From the NCBI GenBank assembly GCA_023251255.1, contig JAHEZD010000005.1, positions 1 through 58,878 of the forward strand: a stretch of 58,878 nt of DNA, read 5' to 3'. This DNA is from Chitinophagaceae bacterium. Lineage in GTDB: Bacteria > Bacteroidota > Bacteroidia > Chitinophagales > Chitinophagaceae. Shown here in pieces: positions 1 to 8,373 of the stretch. The position numbers were made by a program, and so were the translations under genes. Under the pieces are notes generated by a model that was not told where the DNA came from, made no database searches, and worked only from the letters and a program-made list of their open reading frames with translations. The stretch's first letter is position 1. Each line of letters begins with the position of its first letter.

Positions 1-1080
1 TACATCTGTATTGACCGCCCACAGAAGAAAAGCAGGTAAAAGACGGTTCCCTTTTGGAAATGAAGACGCATTCAAAAGGTTCTTCTTTTCTATATACAAA
101 ACTGAAGGATCATTTAATTTACTGGCAAACCAAAACATTGCTGGCTCCAGGCCACCGATGCCGCCACAATCTGAATAGTTGAAGCAATTGCCTGCTGGAC
201 TTACCAGATTCTCATAAAAAGCGGCTGTCTTTAGAAAGCCTGGTTGACCAGAAAGCCCAAAATCACTCTTAAACAACCGTTCCAAGGCACTTATAAAAAA
301 AACATTGAAGCTGGTGCCATACGCCCAATAGCTATACCCTTCGGGATAATTACCATCTGGGGCATATTCTTTCATGGGAATGCGTATGCTTGACAAAGCC
401 CGTGTTAAAAGTTGCATACTTGTTTGCGGTTGATCTTCATATACTGCAATGGCAGCGTAAGAAATACCTGTATTGCATACTTGGTTCCAGTTGTTCTTTC
501 CCCGCAACCAACCGTTGTATTTGGCATCAAGCGATGGTGTTATTGCTTTTTCGATAATGGCTTTGCCGATAAGTGTTCTTGAAGCTGGGGACAGGTCATT
601 ATACAACCAATCGTACCCAATGGAAACTGCCATTGACATCTCCGCCACATCCAAAAAGTGTGTGGGATTCCAATCACTAAATTTGGCAACAGCAATCATT
701 TCTTCCTCACATTTTTTAAAGTACTTCTTCTTTCCTGTTAAACGATAGGCATAAGCAAGAAAAAAGATACGCCTCAATGATTCCCTTGATTTATCCAACA
801 ACCTACGCCCTATCAGCACCCTTTCTACAGGGTACAATCCCAGCATGACGTCACATTCGGCCAGAATACCATTATGCATTTTTAACAAAAACGGATTGTT
901 GGCAATATTAGCGTTCAGTATATTTTCTTGGCCTGCTAATAACAAAAGCCTTGGGTGGCCCCCCATTTTAGTGCTGTCCAGTTGTTGATTCTGCCCATGG
1001 CATATTATTGAATAGGTTATGAAAAAAAGCAGTCCTAGCGCTCTTTTCTTTATCCTTTTTGGTTCCTTCCTTAACTGCAT
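1..1080 (-). CDS. Heparinase II/III-like polysaccharide lyase, N-terminal part (runs off the left edge)
   Basis: Reading the minus strand from ATG at 1080 gives 360 uninterrupted codons to base 1, so the 3' end is outside the window. Seen: a signal-peptide-like start (basic residues, then GLLFFITYSIICHGQ), then HPRLLLLAGQE, typical of the start of heparinase II/III-type lyases. Further on are FLDVAEMSMAVSIGYDWLY and NNWNQVCNTG, the alpha/alpha-toroid signature in which Asn, Tyr and His residues serve catalysis. Known: these enzymes cleave uronic-acid polysaccharides by beta-elimination and leave 4,5-unsaturated ends. Inferred: a periplasmic or surface lyase feeding the GH88 enzyme encoded upstream. 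It lies 67 bp after the GH-A gene, at the distal end of the SusC-led operon. The exact PL family cannot be set without the C-terminal half. Confidence 0.8.
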   Translation of the reverse strand, partial: MQLRKEPKRIKKRALGLLFFITYSIICHGQNQQLDSTKMGGHPRLLLLAGQENILNANIANNPFLLKMHNGILAECDVMLGLYPVERVLIGRRLLDKSRESLRRIFFLAYAYRLTGKKKYFKKCEEEMIAVAKFSDWNPTHFLDVAEMSMAVSIGYDWLYNDLSPASRTLIGKAIIEKAITPSLDAKYNGWLRGKNNWNQVCNTGISYAAIAVYEDQPQTSMQLLTRALSSIRIPMKEYAPDGNYPEGYSYWAYGTSFNVFFISALERLFKSDFGLSGQPGFLKTAAFYENLVSPAGNCFNYSDCGGIGGLEPAMFWFASKLNDPSVLYIEKKNLLNASSFPKGNRLLPAFLLWAVNTDV

Positions 1081-1147
1081 TCTTTTTTGTATTGAAAATT
1101 AGCAATGATTTTATTGTACTTCGAAGTTTACATTCATATAATTTGCT

Positions 1148-3904
1148 CTAAAAACTATACCTTGTTAAGGAGTAAGGAGGCACCGTAATATTCATTCTGC
1201 CCAATGCGTCCGTTGACACATTTGTTAAAGAATCAAAGGCAAGTGTATAATCGTCGATGTTATTGCCACTTACTTGTTTTACCTGCCAGGTAGTCTTGTT
1301 GGAAAGGTTCAAATTATTGAACTGGACAGGAATTGTCTTGCTGACACTATCCCTGTTTATAACCAACATGTTTGCCTTGCCCGAAACAGGGTCATAGAAC
1401 ATGTGAAGTTGATATTTTTTGCTGTTAGCAAGATCCGTAACACCAACTTTTTTTCCAACAACCGTTTCGTTCAATAATTGGGTTGCCATACCTATTGGTG
1501 TTATTTCATTATTACCTCCCAACAGGTTCCTAATGTTAAATGGCTGGTTATTTGTTTGTGAAGCAGTAAGGAACCAATGGCTTGTCCAAAAGTGCATATC
1601 CGTAACCCTTGAATTGGACAAAATGCTGGCAAACATATCAGCGGTAATGATTGCTTTGCCCATTGTATTGGTCTGTGGATTAATGGAATCTGCCACTCCT
1701 GGACTGTAAGGCCCACCTTCTGTTACAGCAATTTTTATCCTTGCTTTATCGGTAGCGTTTGTTAGATTATTTATAGCTGCATTAGCTTCTGTTACATTTT
1801 GGAGAATGTCTGTATTGTTGTTAATCATGGTGAGGTAGCTATTGTACCAAGAGTTCTTTGCCGTACTTATAGAAGACATGTCACGTAAATAATTATGGGC
1901 CACTAAAAAATCGGCTTTGTTAGAGGCAATCATCATAAGCGTATCATACCATTTTGTGTTAGGCCAGTTATGTCCATTCACCCCGATCTTTATAGTACTG
2001 TCTGCTGCTTTCATCAGGTTGGTAATCTCTACAGCCTGATTGGCATAATCGGTAGCTGTCCATACTTGACTTGTTGCCGTACCTGAAATAGGATAATAAT
2101 TTTCATTGCCGATTTCATAATACACAGTCGGAAAGCCTCTTTGCTTTACATAATTTACCATGCCTACAGCATTGTCCAGTATCTCCTGTTTCGCTACATA
2201 TTTTGTAACGCCGTTTGGTTTCATGATGGGATCGATAGGAACAATGATATAAGGTGCAAAGCCACTGTCCTTGCAAAGCGTTAAGAACTGCCCCAAGTCA
2301 AGTTGAGTGGTTGTTAATTTACCCGTTGTATCCGACAGATTGAATATGTTCCCCTGATTGAAAGGAAACAAACTTCCGCCCCACATTCCAGCATGTGGGT
2401 CAGGTGCTGAATAGGGCGGCTTGGACCATAGATACCAATCCCCAAACTCTCCTTCTGGAAACCGAAGGGTCCTCATATTCATCTGTTTTGCCGCAGTGAT
2501 AAAGGGCGTTGTTCTTGGTGTCCCCGGTCCTTCCAAAAAATTATTGAGGGCAAGGCCAAGGCTTGCAGATGGATTGTTTGCCAAAACCTGCGTGCCATCA
2601 ATCACAACCGCAGACGAGCTGTTGAATGTAGTTGTTGAAAGCAGCTTCACATTTTGTGCCAGTATTACATCAGATACATTACTTACAATAAATTGATTAA
2701 CAAAATAAGAGCCGCTTCCGCTAATCGTTTGTTGCATTTCGCCACACATTAACAAGGTGGAGGCCGCTGATGTAGTAAACACACCGTTGTTGAGCATGTT
2801 GCCCGAAACAGGGAAAGGTGTAGTACTATTATTGGTAAAAGTGTTGCCACTCCAGATAGTAAAATTGCCGACAAATGCAGGGCTTGCCGTCGTGGTAATG
2901 CTTGTATACAATTCTATGTCCCCATATTTGAATCCAGCAAAAGAAGCACCTTTCGATGTTTTATACACCATCTTACTTCCCGGCTGCAAATCAATAACAG
3001 ACTGAGGCCCTATGACGGTACTCCCAAATGGGACTTGGCTCTCTGCAACATTTGCATTTGTTGGGTTATGAACATATACACCCCCTTTTTTAAATTGTAT
3101 ATTATTATTGGTTGGTAACGCATTGGTGCTAAAAACATTGCCCCTGCAATTTGGCCCGTTTGTAAAAACAGCGGCAGAATCAACAGTGATGCCATTGGCT
3201 GAAAAAGACACTAGCCTGTACGCCTGCGTACTTTGTGGTATATAGTTGACATTACCCTGCAACAATCCTGAAGCACCTGATTGAACCGAGATTGCAAAAG
3301 GGGCATTGCTGATGGTAACGTTCAAAGTAGATCCAGCGGTTACATTCAATCCAGATGCACCAGTAATCCTTAAAGTAGCTGCTTTGTAATATGAGGTGCT
3401 CCCAAATGCTATATTTTCAGCAGTTGTAAGTGTGGTTGTACCAACACTTGTAATCAATGACATTTGTGCACCCCATTGCGAAAGTGCAAAAAAATCGCCG
3501 ACAGAAAAGAGGGTAGAAAAATTGGTACCAGCACTTCCTGTAACCGTATTACCTGAACCTGACACAGTACCTGGCAGCACTGTTGCTGCCACAGAAGAGG
3601 CGCTTGCAAATGTTACCATTGCACTGTTTTGCAAAATCAATTTACCAATAGTTTGTGCTGGAATATTGTAGACTGTGGCTGATGTAGCCGAAGGGCTTCC
3701 ATAGTTGGATCCGTCAAATACCAACACATCATTTGCAGCAGGCGAAACCCTGTTGCTTCCACCTCCACCGAGTATGGTATTCCAGTTAGAGGCCTGATTA
3801 AAATCAGCATTTGCTGTAGTGCCCCCTACCCAATAATAGGTGCTTTGGCCAAATAAATATTGGGTACCAAAAAGCAGAAAGAAAACAAGCAATGTATATT
3901 TCAT
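1148..3904 (-). CDS. Secreted clan GH-A glycoside hydrolase with N-terminal beta-rich region
   Basis: 918 residues. Seen: signal peptide ending LFGQ, then YYWVGG...SNWNT, common in surface proteins of this phylum, and a long Ser/Thr/Asn-rich beta-type stretch to about residue 450. The catalytic part starts near RTLRFPEGEFGDWYLW. YEIGNENYYP places a likely acid/base Glu at 601 and VTEGGPYSPG a likely nucleophile Glu at 729. The end VPPYSLTRYSF is the terminal beta-sandwich strand usual in GH39/51/79-type enzymes. Known: clan GH-A enzymes are retaining, with two Glu. Inferred: it acts on a uronic-acid polysaccharide with the neighbouring lyase and GH88; the GH family and sugar are uncertain. 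There is no T9SS tail, unlike the gene before it. The start overlaps the previous stop by 4 bases (ATGA), suggesting translational coupling. Confidence 0.65.
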   Translation of the reverse strand: MKYTLLVFFLLFGTQYLFGQSTYYWVGGTTANADFNQASNWNTILGGGGSNRVSPAANDVLVFDGSNYGSPSATSATVYNIPAQTIGKLILQNSAMVTFASASSVAATVLPGTVSGSGNTVTGSAGTNFSTLFSVGDFFALSQWGAQMSLITSVGTTTLTTAENIAFGSTSYYKAATLRITGASGLNVTAGSTLNVTISNAPFAISVQSGASGLLQGNVNYIPQSTQAYRLVSFSANGITVDSAAVFTNGPNCRGNVFSTNALPTNNNIQFKKGGVYVHNPTNANVAESQVPFGSTVIGPQSVIDLQPGSKMVYKTSKGASFAGFKYGDIELYTSITTTASPAFVGNFTIWSGNTFTNNSTTPFPVSGNMLNNGVFTTSAASTLLMCGEMQQTISGSGSYFVNQFIVSNVSDVILAQNVKLLSTTTFNSSSAVVIDGTQVLANNPSASLGLALNNFLEGPGTPRTTPFITAAKQMNMRTLRFPEGEFGDWYLWSKPPYSAPDPHAGMWGGSLFPFNQGNIFNLSDTTGKLTTTQLDLGQFLTLCKDSGFAPYIIVPIDPIMKPNGVTKYVAKQEILDNAVGMVNYVKQRGFPTVYYEIGNENYYPISGTATSQVWTATDYANQAVEITNLMKAADSTIKIGVNGHNWPNTKWYDTLMMIASNKADFLVAHNYLRDMSSISTAKNSWYNSYLTMINNNTDILQNVTEANAAINNLTNATDKARIKIAVTEGGPYSPGVADSINPQTNTMGKAIITADMFASILSNSRVTDMHFWTSHWFLTASQTNNQPFNIRNLLGGNNEITPIGMATQLLNETVVGKKVGVTDLANSKKYQLHMFYDPVSGKANMLVINRDSVSKTIPVQFNNLNLSNKTTWQVKQVSGNNIDDYTLAFDSLTNVSTDALGRMNITVPPYSLTRYSF

Positions 3905-6900
3905 TTTTTACTTTTTATAAATGTTCCGGTAACTGTATTTCCATTATTTACCAATTCAACCAAGTAGGTGCCAATGGCCATTTCTCCAAGTTTCATGGTT
4001 GATATTGCCTCTTGTGCAGGCACTTGTTGTTGTTTCAATAAATGTCCCTGCATATCATAAATATTCAAAAGAGACTGCTTGTCAAAAGCACTGTGTCTTA
4101 TATACAAAACATCTTCAACTGGATTGGGGTAAAGTGTATAGATATCCATCTTCGGCCTATTAGCCATTTTTACAGAAATAATATTGCTGTACCGCGACAA
4201 GCCATCTTTATCTTTCATGTTTAGCCGGTAATAACTGGTATTGCTATTTGCATTTTTGTCTATCTTATCTATAAAAAGATAATTATTTATCTTGGCATTG
4301 TTATTTGCCATGACCTTGCCTAGGGCAACAAAGTGTGTAGCGTCCATACTCTTTTCTATATCAAAACCATCAACATTTACTTCATTCATGGTTACCCATT
4401 TCAAGGTAGTTTGGTGAAGTGTTGGAGTCGCCGAGAAATTGGTCAACCTAAGTGGCATCGATTCGCCGCCACTAACAGGAGCAAAGGCTATGCTTCGCCA
4501 AGAACCACCAAGATTAGCCCCTGTATTATATGATGCCAGCACAGTTGCAGTAGCGCTCATCGTAGTGTTGTAAGCTCCAGCATCTACTATTTTTACCAAC
4601 TCGCCACCAGCCGCAGTCGTTGTTTTTCTCACTGCGTATAATGTCACACTACCACCATTGACCACGCCTGTCAGCCCTTGATAGATGTCAGCATAAGAAC
4701 CGTAACCACCATTGCTTACCCAAGTGCTTCCAACCTTTGAATATTTTAAGATGCCTGATGAGCTACCACCAGTTTCTGCCACATACATTACATCTGCACC
4801 GGCTACGGAACCACTTGCATCCAGCATACAAAATTGTGTAGGCGACGTTGGCCAGGCTACTCCTGCATTAAATGGAAATGCAGTTGTCGAAGTTGCCGAT
4901 ACTGGCAAACCCGTACCTACTGTGGCCATCTTAAAACCAAAATCGTTAGATGCGTATAATTGACCGTCACTGATGTTTAAGAAACGTGCCGTAGTACCTG
5001 TGGTGCCCGCACTGATTGTACCGAGTGTATTATTGGTCTTATTATAATATTGAATGGATGTTTCCCTGCTACATAGCCAAAAATCAGTTCCATCAGATGT
5101 GATGACGGAGCCCGGGCTTTTGACATTAGAATAGTTGGGTGTAGCTGCCGCCATAAACTGGAAAGTACTACTACCATTGGTTCCACCACTACTTGACAGT
5201 GTAACTGTTGTGCCAGCAATGGCTGTTATAGTTGCACCATTTGGCACATAGGAGCCATACACATATTGCCCCACTGCAAGTGTTCCTGAAGAAACGCTGA
5301 CATTCGTAATTGTAGTGGGGCTACCCGTAACAACCGTACCGCTCGCCGTTGCTATGGGTGCAGTTGCAGGTGGCACAATCACGTTGGCTACTCCATTGTA
5401 TTTTATTATCCCAATTGACCTTGGATTAATTACCGAGGTATTGCCATTAACACCGCTGCTCCCAGTTTTAGAATAACCGGCAAGCGTGAGATACTGACCA
5501 TCTTGCGAACGGGATAGCCGTCCCTCATCAATATTATTACTTTGCAAGAGCGCCGCACCAGATGTGGAAGGAAGTGCCAATGACCGCACCCAATTCCCTG
5601 TAGGAGTATACTCATCGAGATAAACATTGTTGGTGCTACTAAATGGCCCTGTTGTACCTGCACCCATACGTGATACCACAATATTCCCTGCAGTAAAAGG
5701 AACAGGTTCGCCTAAAATAAACGGCTTCTTCCCAATTGTAAATGCAGTAAATGAGTTGAACTTTTTCGTAGCAGTATTCGTCGTATTATTTGCATTGCCA
5801 TCACAGTTACCCCATGCCGTTGCATAAGCTGCGACACCAATGCTGTCATCACTGGTAAAACTACTACCTTCTAATGTTTGCGGCCATTCTAGCGTAATAT
5901 TGCAACTGTCTGTATTAGTGCTCGTCCTTACAATATTCCAAACCGCATCTACTATATTCTTTTTCTGGGCCATAGTAAAATCCGGGCCATTGGGTCTACT
6001 GTCTGTTGTAACACCTTCAAACACAGATACCTTATAATCAGAGACAGAAGCAGGATCTAATGTAATTGGCAAGTAGCTATTTTTACTACCAACTGGCAAA
6101 AGGTAAGTTGATGCAATTCCTTTTACTCCAAAGAAGCCTTGTGTTCCAGTAAGTGTATCTGCCAACGTGATGATGTGTTTTGACACATTAAAAGCGCTAC
6201 CGGCAACAGCAGAGCCAGAAGTAACAATTACGCTATCGGAAGGCGGAATGGACAGGTTATTATTTACTGTAAGTATGCCAGATATGTACAGGTTCTTGTT
6301 TGTCGAAATGCTTGCGTTGAAAGTTATATCGCCAGCTAGGATTTTTATTGCCGAAGCGTTGGCAGATGCAGGGAAAGGTGTTTCGGTAGCATTATTAAAA
6401 ATATAATTAGCAGCACTATCCAATTGGTACCAGCCAAACCCGGGCAAGCTTCCTTCCATACCGTCTCCATGTGCAGAAGCCACAGTTGACCGTGCACTTG
6501 ATACAGACAACACAACGCCATTAGCACTGGCTGCCGTTATCATTTTTGAGACAATCAATGTACTTCCTGAAACAGCTACTATGACTGCATTTTGCGGTAT
6601 GCCAGATCCTGCTATTGACATGCCAACCAACACACTTGTATTGTTACTAATGCCCGTAATATTGTAAGAATTTTGAGCAATATTGCCCGTAATAGCAATA
6701 GCAAAACTGCTTTTTAAATTAAAGGAAGCATTGTTATTCCCTATTAGTTGCTGGCTTCCCATATCCAGCTTTCCATAAACATTATTGGTTATTTGAGATT
6801 GCCCTTCAAGTAGCAAGAAAAGCAATACAAAAGCTAGCAATGAAATTTTTATAAGGCTGCCCTTTGTGCAGCAGTACTTCTTGTAAAGAGTATGCGGCAA

Positions 6901-6927
6901 CTCCTTGCGCACAAGCTGGATTCTCAT
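3901..6927 (-). CDS. T9SS-secreted protein with propeller-like module (diverged paralogue)
   Basis: 1008 residues. Seen: long n-region, then hydrophobic ISLLAFVLLFLLLEGQSQ; a beta-rich N-terminal half; from about residue 410 a module starting GNIVVSRMGAGT and containing NNVYLDEYTPTG and GTDFWLCSRETSIQYY; a linker with KWVTMNEVNVDGFDIEKS; a C-terminal T9SS type A domain (LYPNPVEDVLYIRH ... GTYLVELVNNG). The module is clearly the same as in the genes at 8374 and 16636 but differs at many residues and uses AT-rich codons. Known: T9SS domains direct export through the outer membrane, often with surface attachment. Inferred: surface glycan-handling or adhesion protein of the locus; no enzyme motif seen. 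Its stop overlaps the GH gene start by 4 bases. Confidence 0.8.
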   Translation of the reverse strand: MRIQLVRKELPHTLYKKYCCTKGSLIKISLLAFVLLFLLLEGQSQITNNVYGKLDMGSQQLIGNNNASFNLKSSFAIAITGNIAQNSYNITGISNNTSVLVGMSIAGSGIPQNAVIVAVSGSTLIVSKMITAASANGVVLSVSSARSTVASAHGDGMEGSLPGFGWYQLDSAANYIFNNATETPFPASANASAIKILAGDITFNASISTNKNLYISGILTVNNNLSIPPSDSVIVTSGSAVAGSAFNVSKHIITLADTLTGTQGFFGVKGIASTYLLPVGSKNSYLPITLDPASVSDYKVSVFEGVTTDSRPNGPDFTMAQKKNIVDAVWNIVRTSTNTDSCNITLEWPQTLEGSSFTSDDSIGVAAYATAWGNCDGNANNTTNTATKKFNSFTAFTIGKKPFILGEPVPFTAGNIVVSRMGAGTTGPFSSTNNVYLDEYTPTGNWVRSLALPSTSGAALLQSNNIDEGRLSRSQDGQYLTLAGYSKTGSSGVNGNTSVINPRSIGIIKYNGVANVIVPPATAPIATASGTVVTGSPTTITNVSVSSGTLAVGQYVYGSYVPNGATITAIAGTTVTLSSSGGTNGSSTFQFMAAATPNYSNVKSPGSVITSDGTDFWLCSRETSIQYYNKTNNTLGTISAGTTGTTARFLNISDGQLYASNDFGFKMATVGTGLPVSATSTTAFPFNAGVAWPTSPTQFCMLDASGSVAGADVMYVAETGGSSSGILKYSKVGSTWVSNGGYGSYADIYQGLTGVVNGGSVTLYAVRKTTTAAGGELVKIVDAGAYNTTMSATATVLASYNTGANLGGSWRSIAFAPVSGGESMPLRLTNFSATPTLHQTTLKWVTMNEVNVDGFDIEKSMDATHFVALGKVMANNNAKINNYLFIDKIDKNANSNTSYYRLNMKDKDGLSRYSNIISVKMANRPKMDIYTLYPNPVEDVLYIRHSAFDKQSLLNIYDMQGHLLKQQQVPAQEAISTMKLGEMAIGTYLVELVNNGNTVTGTFIKSKK

Positions 6928-7079
6928 TAGTATGACATTTTAGTTATACAATCGTTGTAAAGAAAAATTAAGTTGGTCCGGTTCCAATCCACCAGTTCAG
7001 ACAAAGCAAAGCCATTGCATAGTTTTGCTATACTTCTCACTTCTATCTATATGCGTATTATTATTTAGTCAGTTCCTTT

Positions 7080-8342
7080 CTACAACCCTGTAGCAACATT
7101 TTTTTCTCCGCCCATCATTTTATATCTATTGAGTGCCTCCAAAAAATAGTAATCAGCATATACCAATGGCACATCAATCTCAGTTTTATGGGCTATGCTG
7201 CCAACACAATGTTTGATCATAAAATCAGCGTTCTCACCAACTTTGGCCCTGTATATAGGGCTGCTTAATGAATGCAATATCGTTACTGCTGCATTGCGAT
7301 ATTTAGCTCCATCCTTGCCTAGGAAAGTACTCAGTTCTAGCAATGCCGAAGCTACCACTGCAGCCGCCGAAGCATCCCTGTATTTAGCAGGCGTTTCAGG
7401 TGCATGCGAATTAGAGGAAGGAATATAACCAAGGTCGTTCGCATTGAAATCCCAATAAGGAATCTTGTCTGCAGGTAATTCTTTGTTGTCGATAAAATAA
7501 TCGGCCATTCGTCTTGCTGTTATTAAAAAACGTTCGTCCCTTGTTTCCCTGTAGGTCATTGTAAAACCATATATGCCCCATGCCTGGCCCCTGGCCCAGG
7601 TTGAATTATTTGCATAGCCTTGTGCTGTTTCTTTGGTGAGCACCTCACCTGTTGTTGAATCGTAGCAAACAACATGATAGCAACTGTAATCTGGCCTTAT
7701 CTGGTTCTTCATTACATTCAAGGCATGTTTCGTTGCTATGTTTCTATAATAAGGGTCGCCTGTGGTACGTGATGCAAAGAACAGCAGTTCAAGGTTCATC
7801 ATATTATCAATAATTACCGGAAAAGAATAGTTCTTGTTTCCATCCCACGAGCCAAAGGAATTCCAAGATTTTATACAACCCGTCTTTGCGCTGTACCTTT
7901 TGCTTAGAGACTTGGCCGATTGCACCAAAATGTCCTTATATTTTTCATTGCCCGTTAACCTGAAAGCATTGCCGTAACTGCAATACATCATGAATCCAAG
8001 GTCGTGATGCTCAGTAAAATTTTGAAGGGATTCCAATTTTTCGGTCCATTTTATGGCCTCATTCTTAAATAAATTATCCTTCGTGGCCTGATAAGTATAC
8101 CATAATGAACCTGGAAAAAAGCCAGAAGTCCATTCATATTTATCCGTTAGTTTAAGATTGCCTTTCTCATCAGTTGTACGTGGAAAAAGAGTGTCATATT
8201 TATTGGCTTCTACCAGTAACTTCTTTAATTGTACACTGGCAAAAGAAAAATTATCCTGAAAGAATTTATTGTCTTTTTTGTCAGGGACAAAAGCTGCTCC
8301 CAAACACAAACTAATGAATATGAACAGAACCATTTTTTTCAT
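7080..8342 (-). CDS. GH88-type unsaturated uronyl hydrolase
   Basis: 420 residues from the ATG at 8342, chosen because it gives a clean signal peptide (MKKMVLFIFISLCLGAAF); the frame is open further upstream but would overlap the preceding gene. Seen: EHHDLGFMMYCSYG with Asp114, VIIDNMMNLELLF with Asp179, and WARGQAWGIYGF, matching the (alpha/alpha)6-barrel unsaturated glucuronyl hydrolases, whose catalysis uses two Asp at these positions. Known: GH88 enzymes hydrate the double bond of the unsaturated uronic acid left by lyases and release the sugar. Inferred: periplasmic step following the heparinase-like lyase of the same operon. Length is normal for the family. The spacer to the preceding gene is 31 bp. 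Confidence 0.88.
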   Translation of the reverse strand: MKKMVLFIFISLCLGAAFVPDKKDNKFFQDNFSFASVQLKKLLVEANKYDTLFPRTTDEKGNLKLTDKYEWTSGFFPGSLWYTYQATKDNLFKNEAIKWTEKLESLQNFTEHHDLGFMMYCSYGNAFRLTGNEKYKDILVQSAKSLSKRYSAKTGCIKSWNSFGSWDGNKNYSFPVIIDNMMNLELLFFASRTTGDPYYRNIATKHALNVMKNQIRPDYSCYHVVCYDSTTGEVLTKETAQGYANNSTWARGQAWGIYGFTMTYRETRDERFLITARRMADYFIDNKELPADKIPYWDFNANDLGYIPSSNSHAPETPAKYRDASAAAVVASALLELSTFLGKDGAKYRNAAVTILHSLSSPIYRAKVGENADFMIKHCVGSIAHKTEIDVPLVYADYYFLEALNRYKMMGGEKNVATGL

Positions 8343-8373
8343 TGAACAGTAGATTTTATTGCTTGAAACTGTA

